A stretch of DNA of 33,230 bases from Betaproteobacteria bacterium (GCA_947466535.1 CANIEV010000024.1:1-33230), one strand, 5' to 3'; positions 16,901 through 24,045 are shown, counted from the first letter of the stretch. Numbers and translations: made by a program. Notes: generated by a model from the letters alone, not told the origin.

Positions 16901-16988
16901 CGGCGCTCCCGCGCCGCGCGAGACGAACACCGGTTGTGGCGTGCGCAATCTGGTGGTGGGTGCACGCAATCCGGACTGCGTACCGTAA
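13923..16988 (+). CDS. Exported WD40 / caspase-like (peptidase C14) protein
   Basis: The product has 1021 residues. A signal peptide (1-20, GVGAFAAEP) is followed by a beta-propeller of WD40-like blades (about 30-520; DDKTVRIWQ, VSVRFSPDGERIALG, YALAPDGSAVYFG). An immunoglobulin-like linker follows, then a caspase-fold domain (about 700-960). The catalytic dyad is visible as H791 (FLASHGISD) and C850 (LLIVDTCQAKN). An EF-hand-like loop DANRDGFITLNE lies at 909-920. The C-terminus carries two copies of a cysteine-bounded 15-mer (CGVRxLxVGARxPxC at 975-989 and 1005-1019). Caspase-like proteases cleave after Arg, Lys or Asp; specificity is unknown. The gene starts 30 bases after tpsA, so it is probably co-transcribed and could process the exoprotein, which is inference. 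The ribosome binding site is weak. Confidence 0.87.
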   Translation: MFVRGLIVFWSLFVGVGAFAAEPPASPFLRIETGNHASMARRLAVDVRNNRLITGGDDKTVRIWQLPEGRLHNVLRLPVGDLHEGRVFAVAAHPEGRLIAVGGWTGWDWDGSNSVYIFDAESGEIVQRIAGLRDVIGTLNFSPDGAVLAIGLQANAGLHFYRTSDWQLLAHDREFGDKVMAADFHRDGRLAVVALDGYLRIYANAKLIGRKRLTAATKPVSVRFSPDGERIALGHLDRHEVTVMSSRDFSTLFSADPSGLPEKAIVSEVAWSSDGRFLYVAGDEGGVGATSLYRWTEGGRGKLERFPLGHGRVADLQTLADGAMAFSTEDPAFGIVDARGAKTLFVSADIISFREIGPELRVSRDGSVVEFGLYPERNRRMRFSLRERTLAPVPAPGGDVASPRTTAAGLAVAGWKDGMAPTVNGSKIALDDYETSRSYALAPDGSAVYFGTEWAIRAVDASGRQRWRTQVPSIVWAVNATGDGELLLAALSDGTLRWYRTQDGVEVMAAFIHGGGEEWIAFTPQGYYVSSNYGDNFVGWHLNRGKDRSGDFYRAVQFERILYRPDVLEAWFASRGRESGVAARGGEAFDIKDLALIAPPRIRIGKMASALLPDGTARLKVAFEVEKNSLPMRDYAVYVNNIPVTPTRERRLAAREDGRFAREVEVELQSRDSVVRIEVNNGRSIGLAEKAFSLREAAITRPAPGELYLLAVGVNHFPKLNGADLAFAARDAEQLERFFATDGKRQYSKVHTRVLSDVSPDKPERAAILEALNFISAAGPRDTVIVFLASHGISDPAGNYYFVPRDATGEDVDAVIKGEPKKITSLIGWSSFFEALRGVAGRRLLIVDTCQAKNIEGKLDVHSLSKRSASSLFSLVVASKGNEESQEYPPGKHGLFTFAMLNSLRGEGDANRDGFITLNEMFGAATPVVDKLRNRVLGPQSPQILAPEPLGNMILVRAGTAVPAAAPATVENAACGVRTLLVGARDPRCTTDTGAPAPRETNTGCGVRNLVVGARNPDCVP

Positions 16989-17044
16989 ATGCAGGCCCGG
17001 GCCGGACATCGCGATTGCCGATGAGGAAAAATTGCGTACTTTCC

Positions 17045-17103
17045 CGTTCTTAGAACGAGGCGCCATAAGTGGAAGAGGTCTTTCTGATTGCTAAAATTAG
17101 CAA
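17045..17103. other. Two short AT-containing palindromes between the convergent operons
   Basis: The 183-base spacer 16989-17171 between the two convergent arms has no gene. It holds CGTTCT-T-AGAACG (17045-17057) and TTGCTAA-AA-TTAGCAA (17088-17103), both perfect inverted repeats. Neither is followed by a convincing T-run. They may be operator sites, weak bidirectional terminators or remnants; the sequence does not decide. Confidence 0.4.
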
Positions 17104-17171
17104 CATCTTCGGGTATTTTCCTTGAAAAACAGCCATGGCAGCTGAACGGAAGCGGATCGCAGGCGGGTTTT

Positions 17172-17942
17172 TCAGAGCACCGCGAACCGCAGGTAGGCGA
17201 AGAGGGCATCGGCGAGGAATACCGCCACCAGTCCGTGGATGACCGACTGGGTTGCCGCTACCGGGACGCTGGTGATGGTCGGCGGCGCATTCAGCCCGTG
17301 ATAGCAGGCCACGACCGAGACCGCAACGCCGAACACCGCGCTCTTGAGAAGCGATGCGCCGAATTCTGCGAACGACAGCACGTTGAGGAAACGCCCCATC
17401 TGCGTGACGAAGGAGGCGTCCTGGAACAGCGCGCTCGCGCCAAGGCCGCCAGCGATCGCGACCACCTGAAAATAAACTGCAAGTGCAACCGATGACAGCG
17501 TAAGCGCCGCCACGCGCGGTACGACGAGATAGTCCATCGGTGGAATCCGCAGGCTCACGAGCGTGTCCGCTTCGCGGTTGCTCGCCATCAGCGCGAGTTC
17601 GGTGGCAACCGCAACCCCCGAGCGCGCAATCAGGATGATCGCGGCAAGCAGCGGGCCGAGTTCGCCGATCACCGTCCAGCCAAGCACCCGCACCGACAGC
17701 TCGCTGTTCGCGCCGACCAGCGCAGTGGCCTGCGTGACGACGATCGCGCCTGCGATCAGCCCGAGCACCGCAGTGAGCGGCAGGCCCTGGATGCCGCTGA
17801 AATAGAGCTGGCGCTGAAAAACACCGCGAACGGGCGGAACGCGCAATGCACGCAGGTGGGTGGCAACATGGGCGGCGAAGGCAATGTAGCCGCCGATATG
17901 CCGCAGGCCCTGCCGGAACGCGCCACCCGCCAGTGTGCTCAA
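17172..17942 (-). CDS. MlaE-like ABC transporter permease
   Basis: The product of 256 residues is a polytopic membrane protein of the MlaE/YrbE family. The family core is visible: GIQGLPLTAVLGLIAGAIV, LGWTVIGELGPLLAAIILIA, ARSGVAVATELALMASNREA (the conserved R-S/G-x-AxxAELG-like segment), and IPPMDYLVVPRV. These permeases work with an MlaF ATPase and MlaD MCE protein to move phospholipids or related lipids through the cell envelope. The start is a TTG at 17942 with AGAGGG upstream, 10 bases after the FecR-like gene's stop. It is the last gene of the eight-gene run and lies four genes away from its mlaD and ATPase partners, which is unusual. Confidence 0.87.
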   Translation of the reverse strand: MSTLAGGAFRQGLRHIGGYIAFAAHVATHLRALRVPPVRGVFQRQLYFSGIQGLPLTAVLGLIAGAIVVTQATALVGANSELSVRVLGWTVIGELGPLLAAIILIARSGVAVATELALMASNREADTLVSLRIPPMDYLVVPRVAALTLSSVALAVYFQVVAIAGGLGASALFQDASFVTQMGRFLNVLSFAEFGASLLKSAVFGVAVSVVACYHGLNAPPTITSVPVAATQSVIHGLVAVFLADALFAYLRFAVL

Positions 17943-17952
17943 GCGAGGCCCT

Positions 17953-18822
17953 CTATTCGCCCGCCCAGCGCTTCAGGGCGTCCTCGTCCGGCCGCTCCCG
18001 CGCCAAGGCCTGCCAGAGCGGCCTTGCGGCCTCGCGCATCCCCTCCGACTCCAGTTGCGCGGCATAGAGCAGACGCTCGGAGAAGCTCGCGTCCGCTGCC
18101 GGACGCGACTGCTCGACCGCCTTCCCCCGTCCCGCGTCGGCGACCGAGAACTTCGCATCCGCGCCGACCACAGCGCCCGATGCGAGCTTAGCTTCCACGC
18201 GCCACTCGTAGTCCCCGCCCGCGCGCAGCGCCCGATCGGCGCCGATCGCCAGAGGCGGCTTTGCAACCTGCTGATCCAGTACCGTCATGCCCGAGGCATC
18301 CCGCACCACCACGCGATAGCCGGTGGCCGAGGGCAGTTCCGCCCAGTCAAGCGACGGGCGCGTATTGATGATGACGGTGTCCACCGGTGAGGTCGGCCGC
18401 GGTGCAGGCTTGGGCGAAGAGCGCATGTGCACCGTGGCAAGCGCGAGCTTTTCGCGCGCCATCGGTTCGAACTTCCTCGCGGTGTCGATACGGCCTGCGT
18501 CCAGCGAGCGCTGCGTCGACTTGGCGCCCTTGCTGACGCGGGCGCCGTCGGTGGCTACCGAGGCCTCGCCCGGCCCGGAGAGGGTCACTTCGATTGCCTT
18601 GGTGAAGTAGGACAACACAACCTGTGAGCCGGCTTCGAGTTGCAGCCGGTTGTCTGCTTCGAGATAGGCGAGCACGGTCGCGGGTCGGGAGCGCGAGCCG
18701 TCGACAAGCGTAACCTTGCCCTTGATGTCGGTGATCATCGCGACCGGCGCAGCGGCGGAGACCGGTGCAAGCAGGCATGCAGTGAGCAGGAGTGCGGCAG
18801 AAAAAAGCGCGGACAGTTTCAT
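17953..18822 (-). CDS. FecR-like exported protein
   Basis: The product has 289 residues. It begins with a hydrophobic signal that contains both a lipobox-like LTAC (13-16) and a later VSAAA site, so it is either a lipoprotein or periplasmic. Residues 30-100 resemble a FecR domain (VTLVDGSRSRPATVLAYLEA, NRLQLEAGSQVVLSYF). Residues 148-230 look like a fibronectin-III/Ig-like segment (PSLDWAELPSATGYRVVVRD, DYEWRVEAK), and the C-terminus is helical. FecR proteins usually regulate ECF sigma factors, but none is nearby. Orphan FecR-domain proteins next to CHASE2-cyclases are a known arrangement. GAGGTG precedes the ATG at 18822, and only 10 bases separate it from the cyclase gene, so the two are translated from one mRNA. 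Confidence 0.75.
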   Translation of the reverse strand: MKLSALFSAALLLTACLLAPVSAAAPVAMITDIKGKVTLVDGSRSRPATVLAYLEADNRLQLEAGSQVVLSYFTKAIEVTLSGPGEASVATDGARVSKGAKSTQRSLDAGRIDTARKFEPMAREKLALATVHMRSSPKPAPRPTSPVDTVIINTRPSLDWAELPSATGYRVVVRDASGMTVLDQQVAKPPLAIGADRALRAGGDYEWRVEAKLASGAVVGADAKFSVADAGRGKAVEQSRPAADASFSERLLYAAQLESEGMREAARPLWQALARERPDEDALKRWAGE

Positions 18823-18832
18823 GATTCGCACC

Positions 18833-20626
18833 TCAGGCGGTTTTCGGGGTGAGCGGGACGTCGGCGAGCAGCGGCGGCTGCCAGCCGTAGAGATGAATCG
18901 ATGTATGGCCTCGCACCGGGCGCTCGCCAAGATCGGCGAGACCGCCCGAACGTCCGACCGAGTCCGCGACCGGCGCGGAGCAGACAACGGGGAAGCCGAC
19001 TTCACGGGTGATGCCTTCGAGGCGCGAGGCGAGGTTCACCACGTCGCCGATCGCGGTGTACTCCTGATGCGATGCACCGCCGACATGCCCGAGGACGACT
19101 TCGCCGGCGTGCAGTCCGATGCCGACCTGCAACGGCTCCTGGCCGCTGTCGACGAGCCGGCGATTCAGCGCCTGCAGGTTGACCAGCATGTCCTGCGCCG
19201 CTTCGAGCGCGCTCTTCGACGCATTGGGCAGCTCCTGCGGCGCACCGAAAAAAGCGAGCAGTCCGTCGCCGATGAACTTGTTGGTGGTTCCGCCGTGCTT
19301 GTAGATCGCCGAGGTCACTGCGCCGAAGTAGTCGTTCAGCAGGGCGATGACCTTCTCCGGGGCGAGCTTTTCGGCGCGGGTGGTGAAGCCGCGAATGTCG
19401 CAGAACATCACGCACACATGGCGCCGGGCGCCGGCGGTTCCCGGTTGGATACGCCCGGCAAGAATTTCCTTGAGTATCTGCGGGCTGACATAACTGGAGA
19501 ATGCGCCCGAGAGAAAACGCCGCTCGCGCACGCGTTCCCAGGCGTCGAATGCGGCACGCGCGGCGAACGCGAGGACCGCGAGCACCGCGAGCGTCGCACC
19601 TTCCACGCGCATGCCCTTCCAGAGCAGCAGCACCGAGCCCGCGATCGCGACGGCGATCGCAACCGCAAGCAGCAGTATCTTGGCCGGTCGTGTGCGCAGG
19701 AGAAAAAAGCCGAGCGCGACGAGGCAGAGAAGGTAGTGCACCGGCGCAGGCATCGCCTCGACCAAGCCGTGGTAGAGCATCGAACGGACGGCCTGCACGT
19801 GGATCAGCACGCCCGGCACGCGGGTGGTGTCGGGCTCGAAGGCCGCCAGCGGCACCGGGAGCGAATGCCGGTCGGTGAAGGGAAGCACCACGCCAAGCAG
19901 GACCGGCTTGCCGTGAAAGGTTTCGCTGAGTCGTGCCTCGTCGCCGCGTTCCATCCAGTCGAGCACCTGATGGAACGGGATGTAGCGCACCGGATCGCCG
20001 ATGGCGTAGTCGATCCAGCCCGACCATTGCTGATCGATGCCGAGGTGCTTTGCCATTCGTCCGGCGAGCGTGACTTCCCCCTCGCGGCCGCCGCAGTCCT
20101 GTTCATCGAAGCGGCGTACCACCTGGTCGGGATCAAGGCACACCGCCACCGAACCGAGGCCTTCCTTTCCGACAATCGACAGGTACGGTGGAAACAGCAG
20201 GCGCAGATTGCCGTTCTCGTCGAGCGACTGCGCAAGCACGATCGGCACCGCGCCGCGCATCGCGAGCAAACCTTCGGCGAGTGGCTGGTCGTAGCGCGGC
20301 AGAAGGAAGTCGTACGACCTGTCGGGCAGCACGATGTCCAGGCCGAGCACCGAGGGCTTCGCCACCGCCATGCCCTTGAAGAACCGGCCGAGATGCGGGT
20401 GCCATAGCGCCAGCGGTTCGCGCAGTTTCTGGAAGGTCTGCTCGTCGATGCCCACCAGCACGACGTCCTTTTCCACCGGCTGGGCACGATGCTCGCGCAG
20501 CCAGCGGAAGCCCGCGTCACCGAGCAGGCGGTCCAGCGGTGCGAACGATTGCGACCATGCGAGCGCCAGCCCCGCGGCGAGAACTGCCGCGAATGTTATG
20601 GCATGACGCAGCCGCTGATCGCGCAT
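18833..20626 (-). CDS. CHASE2-domain class III adenylate cyclase
   Basis: The product has 597 residues. An N-terminal helix (about 8-25) leads to a periplasmic CHASE2 sensor domain (about 30-290, with KDVVLVGIDEQTF and GLDIVLPDRSYD). Two or three membrane helices follow (about 295-360), then a class III cyclase domain (about 400-580). Metal-binding aspartates are D410 (MFCDIRGFT) and D454 (KFIGDGLLAFFG). K450 and D528 (YTAIGDVVN) fit adenine recognition, and N531 and R535 (NLASR) are the transition-state residues, so an active adenylate cyclase is expected. The start at ATG 20626 lies 6 bases after the preceding DUF4384-like gene. CHASE2 ligands are unknown. It couples an extracytoplasmic signal to cAMP and sits directly before the FecR-like gene. 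Confidence 0.93.
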   Translation of the reverse strand: MRDQRLRHAITFAAVLAAGLALAWSQSFAPLDRLLGDAGFRWLREHRAQPVEKDVVLVGIDEQTFQKLREPLALWHPHLGRFFKGMAVAKPSVLGLDIVLPDRSYDFLLPRYDQPLAEGLLAMRGAVPIVLAQSLDENGNLRLLFPPYLSIVGKEGLGSVAVCLDPDQVVRRFDEQDCGGREGEVTLAGRMAKHLGIDQQWSGWIDYAIGDPVRYIPFHQVLDWMERGDEARLSETFHGKPVLLGVVLPFTDRHSLPVPLAAFEPDTTRVPGVLIHVQAVRSMLYHGLVEAMPAPVHYLLCLVALGFFLLRTRPAKILLLAVAIAVAIAGSVLLLWKGMRVEGATLAVLAVLAFAARAAFDAWERVRERRFLSGAFSSYVSPQILKEILAGRIQPGTAGARRHVCVMFCDIRGFTTRAEKLAPEKVIALLNDYFGAVTSAIYKHGGTTNKFIGDGLLAFFGAPQELPNASKSALEAAQDMLVNLQALNRRLVDSGQEPLQVGIGLHAGEVVLGHVGGASHQEYTAIGDVVNLASRLEGITREVGFPVVCSAPVADSVGRSGGLADLGERPVRGHTSIHLYGWQPPLLADVPLTPKTA

Positions 20627-20632
20627 GGAGGC

Positions 20633-21490
20633 TTAGTTGGAGTGCTGCAGGTCGATCGCCTGCGAGATGTGCGGGAACGTGGAAGGCGTGACTTCCTGAA
20701 CGAAATTGGATCCGTATTTCTGGTCCTGGCGGAACACCTTGTTGGTCGATGCCGCGGGGCCGATCGCGCGCGGGTCGGCGAGGTTCACCACCAGTTGTTC
20801 GCGGCCGGTGGCGCGGGCGAATTCGAAGTACTGGTCTTCGCCCAGTGGAATCACCGTCTCCTTGCCGGGTTCAAGGCTCACCACCTGGTCGGCGCCGGCC
20901 GGATAGATCTGGCGCCGCTCGCCGTTCGGGTTGATGTTCTCGATGGTCAGTTCGCCGCCGAAGGTAGAGACGATGCGAAGCTTGAAGCGCTCGCCGGTTT
21001 TGAAGCCTTCGCTTACCGGTCGGACCGAGTAGGTCTTGTCGGGATTCGCGAGCATCAGAGCCACATGCGCGCCCTGGTAGTTTTCCTTGCCGTCATTAAG
21101 CGTCAGCGGTGTGTCGGGCGTGCCGACGACGATATTCGCTCCGCGTGCCGCGACCGCGCCGCTCGAGCGCGGGATGAGTCGTGCGCCCGAGTTGCCGATC
21201 AGATTGGACACGATGCCCTGGGTGAGAACCCCGGGGGTCGAGACAAGACCCCCGGTCAGCTTGCTGGTGAGGTAGCTCGCGAACATGTCGAACGCCAGCG
21301 ACCCCAGGCGTGAGATCGCGTAATTGATCAGGATGCCCCAGATAAAGCGCGGCTGGACTTCAGGAGCCTGCGCCCCGTCCTGTGCGAGCGGCGGTGGCGG
21401 CGCGTTGGGCGCGGCCTGTTGCGCCCAGCCTGCCGAAGCAGCAAGCAGCACGGCTGCGGTGAGAGCGGCGGTCAGTTTTCTGATTTTCAA
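20633..21490 (-). CDS. Exported DUF4384-like protein, paralogue of the Pro/Gln-repeat protein
   Basis: The product has 285 residues: a signal peptide (ending GWAQQ), a short Pro-rich stretch, the motif EVQPRFIWG (44-52), and an amphipathic region (LTSKLTGGL). The C-terminal domain has SVRPVSEGFKTGERFKLRIV, ENINPNGERR and [16 protein letters not shown]. The same motifs in the same order occur in the protein encoded at 7095-8834, but without its 300-residue Pro/Gln insert. The domain resembles DUF4384, often found in caspase- and kinase-linked proteins. The start is a TTG at 21490 with GGGGAG five bases before it. No enzyme motif was seen; a structural or adaptor role in the envelope is inferred. 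Confidence 0.8.
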   Translation of the reverse strand: MKIRKLTAALTAAVLLAASAGWAQQAAPNAPPPPLAQDGAQAPEVQPRFIWGILINYAISRLGSLAFDMFASYLTSKLTGGLVSTPGVLTQGIVSNLIGNSGARLIPRSSGAVAARGANIVVGTPDTPLTLNDGKENYQGAHVALMLANPDKTYSVRPVSEGFKTGERFKLRIVSTFGGELTIENINPNGERRQIYPAGADQVVSLEPGKETVIPLGEDQYFEFARATGREQLVVNLADPRAIGPAASTNKVFRQDQKYGSNFVQEVTPSTFPHISQAIDLQHSN

Positions 21491-21541
21491 GGTGTCTCCC
21501 CGTGGTGCATGGTGTGGGCGTTGGTGTAGTTTCGCCGTCGC

Positions 21542-22429
21542 TCAGGGCGCATCCAGCAGCGCCCGGGCTTCGCGCGCGCCGGATGCGTCTCCGGCTGCAT
21601 TCGATACGTCGAGCGCGCGGCGGATATGGCTGCGCGCACCGTCCCTGTCGCCGTCGAGCCGGTGGGCGTTTGCAAGGAGCAGCAGATCGCGGCGGATGCG
21701 ATCTGCCCGGCCGAGCGCCTGATCGAGCGCAAGCGCCTCGCCAAGCGCCTGTCGTGCGAGCTTCGTGTCGCGAAGCCCGATTGCGGCCTCCCCGAGAATG
21801 CGGTTCGCATTGGCACGTTCGATGCGCGGGTCATCCACAGTTCCCTGGCCCGAACTGTCGGAGGCGTCGAGGGCGCGTCGCGCAAACAGGATGGCGTTCG
21901 CGTGATCGCCCGCCGCAAGCGAAGCACGTGCGCGAAGATTGGCGATCGCGGCACGCGTCGGGCATGCCGCGGGAAGGCAGAGTTCTTCGGCGCGTCGTGA
22001 CCAGTCCGCGGCGAGTGCGTTGTCGCCCGCGTCGAATCCGATCAGTGCTCGGCGTGCGGCGGCTTCGGCCTTGCGCGCCGCAGGCAGCGCAAGCGGCGCG
22101 TCGGCGAGCACCGAATCGAGATGGGCTTGCGCCACGGGCAGATTGCCCGCCGCCTGTTCCACCCTGGCGAGTCCGAGCAGGTTGACCGCAATGCCGTCGG
22201 CGTTCTCCACCGAGCGGTCCACTCGCAGGGCGGATTCGTACAGGGTTCGCGCGGCATCGATGCGCCCGGCGCGCTGGGCGCGTGCGGCGCGCTGGTTGTA
22301 GTTCACCGCCTCGCGGACGGCGGCGCTCGGTTCAGGCGGTGCCGTGCCGCAGGCCGACAGCGCGGCGATAAGCGCCGCCACGCCGACGAACGCGAGCTGC
22401 CGGTTATTTTGCTGGTGTTGCGGATTCAT
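21542..22429 (-). CDS. TPR-containing lipoprotein
   Basis: The product has 295 residues. The N-terminus has a hydrophobic helix ending in a lipobox (LIAALSACGTAPPEP), so it is probably lipid-anchored. The rest is Ala/Arg-rich and helical, with repeated TPR-type pairs (GRIDAARTLYESALRVD, GNLPVAQAHLDSVLAD, GDHANAILFARRALDAS, RLARQALGEALALDQ-like, GDRDGARSHIRRALDVS). TPR arrays mediate protein-protein contacts. The ATG at 22429 lies within the last codons of the upstream MlaD-like gene (26-base overlap), indicating translational coupling. Canonical Mla-like systems may have an auxiliary lipoprotein at this place, but that is of the DUF330/PqiC type, not TPR. Confidence 0.8.
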   Translation of the reverse strand: MNPQHQQNNRQLAFVGVAALIAALSACGTAPPEPSAAVREAVNYNQRAARAQRAGRIDAARTLYESALRVDRSVENADGIAVNLLGLARVEQAAGNLPVAQAHLDSVLADAPLALPAARKAEAAARRALIGFDAGDNALAADWSRRAEELCLPAACPTRAAIANLRARASLAAGDHANAILFARRALDASDSSGQGTVDDPRIERANANRILGEAAIGLRDTKLARQALGEALALDQALGRADRIRRDLLLLANAHRLDGDRDGARSHIRRALDVSNAAGDASGAREARALLDAP

Positions 22430-23399
22430 GGCTGTCCAGTGCCGGTGCGGATTCCACCGGTTGCGGAAGGACGTTGCGGATCGGCCAGGCGCGCTTTGCG
22501 CCATCCACGATCTCGCGCGTGTCCTCGACCATTGCACGGCCTTCCTTGATCGCATCGGGAAGCTGCTCGCCGAGTGCGCCGGCGATGCGCCGCGCATCGG
22601 TCGTAACGGATTCGACATTCTTCAGGCTCTGGTCGAGCTTGTCGACGATCTTTGGCAGTTCGCGATCGACGGTGGCGAGCGTGTTGCCGAGGGTGTCGAT
22701 CGCGCGCCCCGTCTTGTCGAGCGTACCGCGGGTGCCGTCGAGCACCTGTTCCACCTTGCCGGAGATCGAATCGACGCGCTCGGTGGTGCCGCGTGCGAGT
22801 CGCTCGAGATCGCCGCGCATCGAGGCAATCATCGCGGTGGTGTCGCGGATGTTGCGTAGCGTCTGGCGCAGATCGCCGTCCGGATCGTTCACCGAGGAGG
22901 TGAACTTGCGCACTTCCTCGAGAATCGGATTGATCCTTCCGGTGAGTTCCTCGGCAAGCGCGCCGAAATCGCGGCCGCGATCGAAGGCGAGCACCGCGTT
23001 GGACGCCACCGGCCGGGCGTTAGGCGAGCCCGGCACAATCTCGATGAATCCGGCGCCGATCAGGCTTTCCTTGGCGAGTCGCGCCTGCGAGTCCTGTGGA
23101 ATGTGGCGCAGATAGTCGCTCTGCAGTTGCAACTGGATCTTCACCCGGGTGTCGGGTTCGAGCGAAAGGTCCTCCACCGTGCCGATCTTGAAGCCGGAGA
23201 GTTGCACCGCCATGCCCTTCGAAATTCCGAGGGCGCTGTTCGCGAATACGTAGATTCGCGATGTCTGGGTGAAATAGCCCTGTCGTACCAGTGCGGCCGC
23301 CACCATGGCGGCCACCAGCACCGCTGCAAGCCCCAGGAACAGGATTGCCTTGCGTTCCAGGCCGGAGAAACGCGGATCCGAGTCGGTGAATGTCGTCAT
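22404..23399 (-). CDS. MlaD-like MCE domain protein
   Basis: The product has 331 residues: a single N-terminal membrane helix (about 18-40), an MCE domain (about 45-118; YVFANSALGISKGMAVQLSG, FKIGTVEDLSL, LIGAGFIEIVPGSP), and a long helical coiled-coil-like tail (about 140-300; DTTAMIASMRGDLERLARG, GKVEQVLDGTRGTLDKTG). It ends in a short Pro/Ala-rich stretch. MCE proteins form rings or tubes that carry lipids across the periplasm, working with MlaE permease and MlaF ATPase. A GAGGGG ribosome binding site precedes the ATG at 23399, 8 bases after the ATPase-like gene's stop. The tail is longer than in MlaD and more like PqiB/LetB or organic-solvent-tolerance-type MCE proteins. Confidence 0.9.
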   Translation of the reverse strand: MTTFTDSDPRFSGLERKAILFLGLAAVLVAAMVAAALVRQGYFTQTSRIYVFANSALGISKGMAVQLSGFKIGTVEDLSLEPDTRVKIQLQLQSDYLRHIPQDSQARLAKESLIGAGFIEIVPGSPNARPVASNAVLAFDRGRDFGALAEELTGRINPILEEVRKFTSSVNDPDGDLRQTLRNIRDTTAMIASMRGDLERLARGTTERVDSISGKVEQVLDGTRGTLDKTGRAIDTLGNTLATVDRELPKIVDKLDQSLKNVESVTTDARRIAGALGEQLPDAIKEGRAMVEDTREIVDGAKRAWPIRNVLPQPVESAPALDSHESATPAK

Positions 23400-23407
23400 G
23401 CTGCCCC

Positions 23408-23998
23408 TCAGTCCTCGATCCAGTCGGCGGAGTCGGGTTGCTCCGGCTCGATATGCACCACCGTGCGGAACGGAAACCGTCGCAGATAGATCGCGCCGAG
23501 GACGAGTGCGCGCGCCGCGTCGCTGCGGGGGAGCCCGTCGGCGACCGAGTCGAGCACCAGCACCTCGGGTTCCTCGAGCATGGCGCGGACAAAGGCGACG
23601 AGGCGACGCTCAAGCGCGCCGAGCTGGTCGGGCAGCCGGGCAGCGAGGTCACGAACCTGCTCCGGGGAGTAGCCGAGTTCCGCAAACAAGTCTTCGGCGC
23701 GTGATTCGAGTTCGTGCGTGGGAACGGCGCCGCGATAGGCGAGCGGCAGAACGATGTTCTCCCATACCTTGAGATTGGCGATCAGCCGTCCCGACGCGGG
23801 AACAAGCGCGGTGATTCCGCAGGCCTCGAGTTGACTCACGATCGCCTGTCTCTGTGCTGAATCGGGCACGACAAGCCGGTAAGTCCTGCCCCGGTCGAGT
23901 GTGATTTTCAGTCGTTGCCTGCCGGCGCTATCCTGCGGTCGCCGCGGGAGCGCGAGGGTGAGGCTGGTCGAGTGCATCCGGTCTTCTGCAGTGTGCAT
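23408..23998 (-). CDS. Degenerate MlaF-like ABC ATPase lacking nucleotide-binding motifs
   Basis: The product has 196 residues, shorter than the roughly 260 of MlaF. The ABC ATPase skeleton is recognisable from GRLIANLKVWENIVLPLAYR (70-89, like the Q-loop region xLFxxLTVxENVxxPL), ARAEDLF-type helices, and PEVLVLDSVADGL (145-155, the Walker B region). Walker A should be near 44-52 but reads VPDSAQRQA with no GxxGxGK[ST]. The Q-loop glutamine is absent, the signature is LPDQLG (122-127) instead of LSGGQ, and the catalytic glutamate is S151. A His (VVHIEP) may be the H-loop remnant. The frame is intact and tightly placed before mlaD, so it is probably a pseudo-ATPase with a structural role rather than a decayed pseudogene. 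M8 (23977) is an alternative start. Confidence 0.7.
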   Translation of the reverse strand: MHTAEDRMHSTSLTLALPRRPQDSAGRQRLKITLDRGRTYRLVVPDSAQRQAIVSQLEACGITALVPASGRLIANLKVWENIVLPLAYRGAVPTHELESRAEDLFAELGYSPEQVRDLAARLPDQLGALERRLVAFVRAMLEEPEVLVLDSVADGLPRSDAARALVLGAIYLRRFPFRTVVHIEPEQPDSADWIED

Positions 23999-24045
23999 TT
24001 GAACGCGACCGCGACGATCCGGATCGGGCTACGGTAGCGTGGGGC

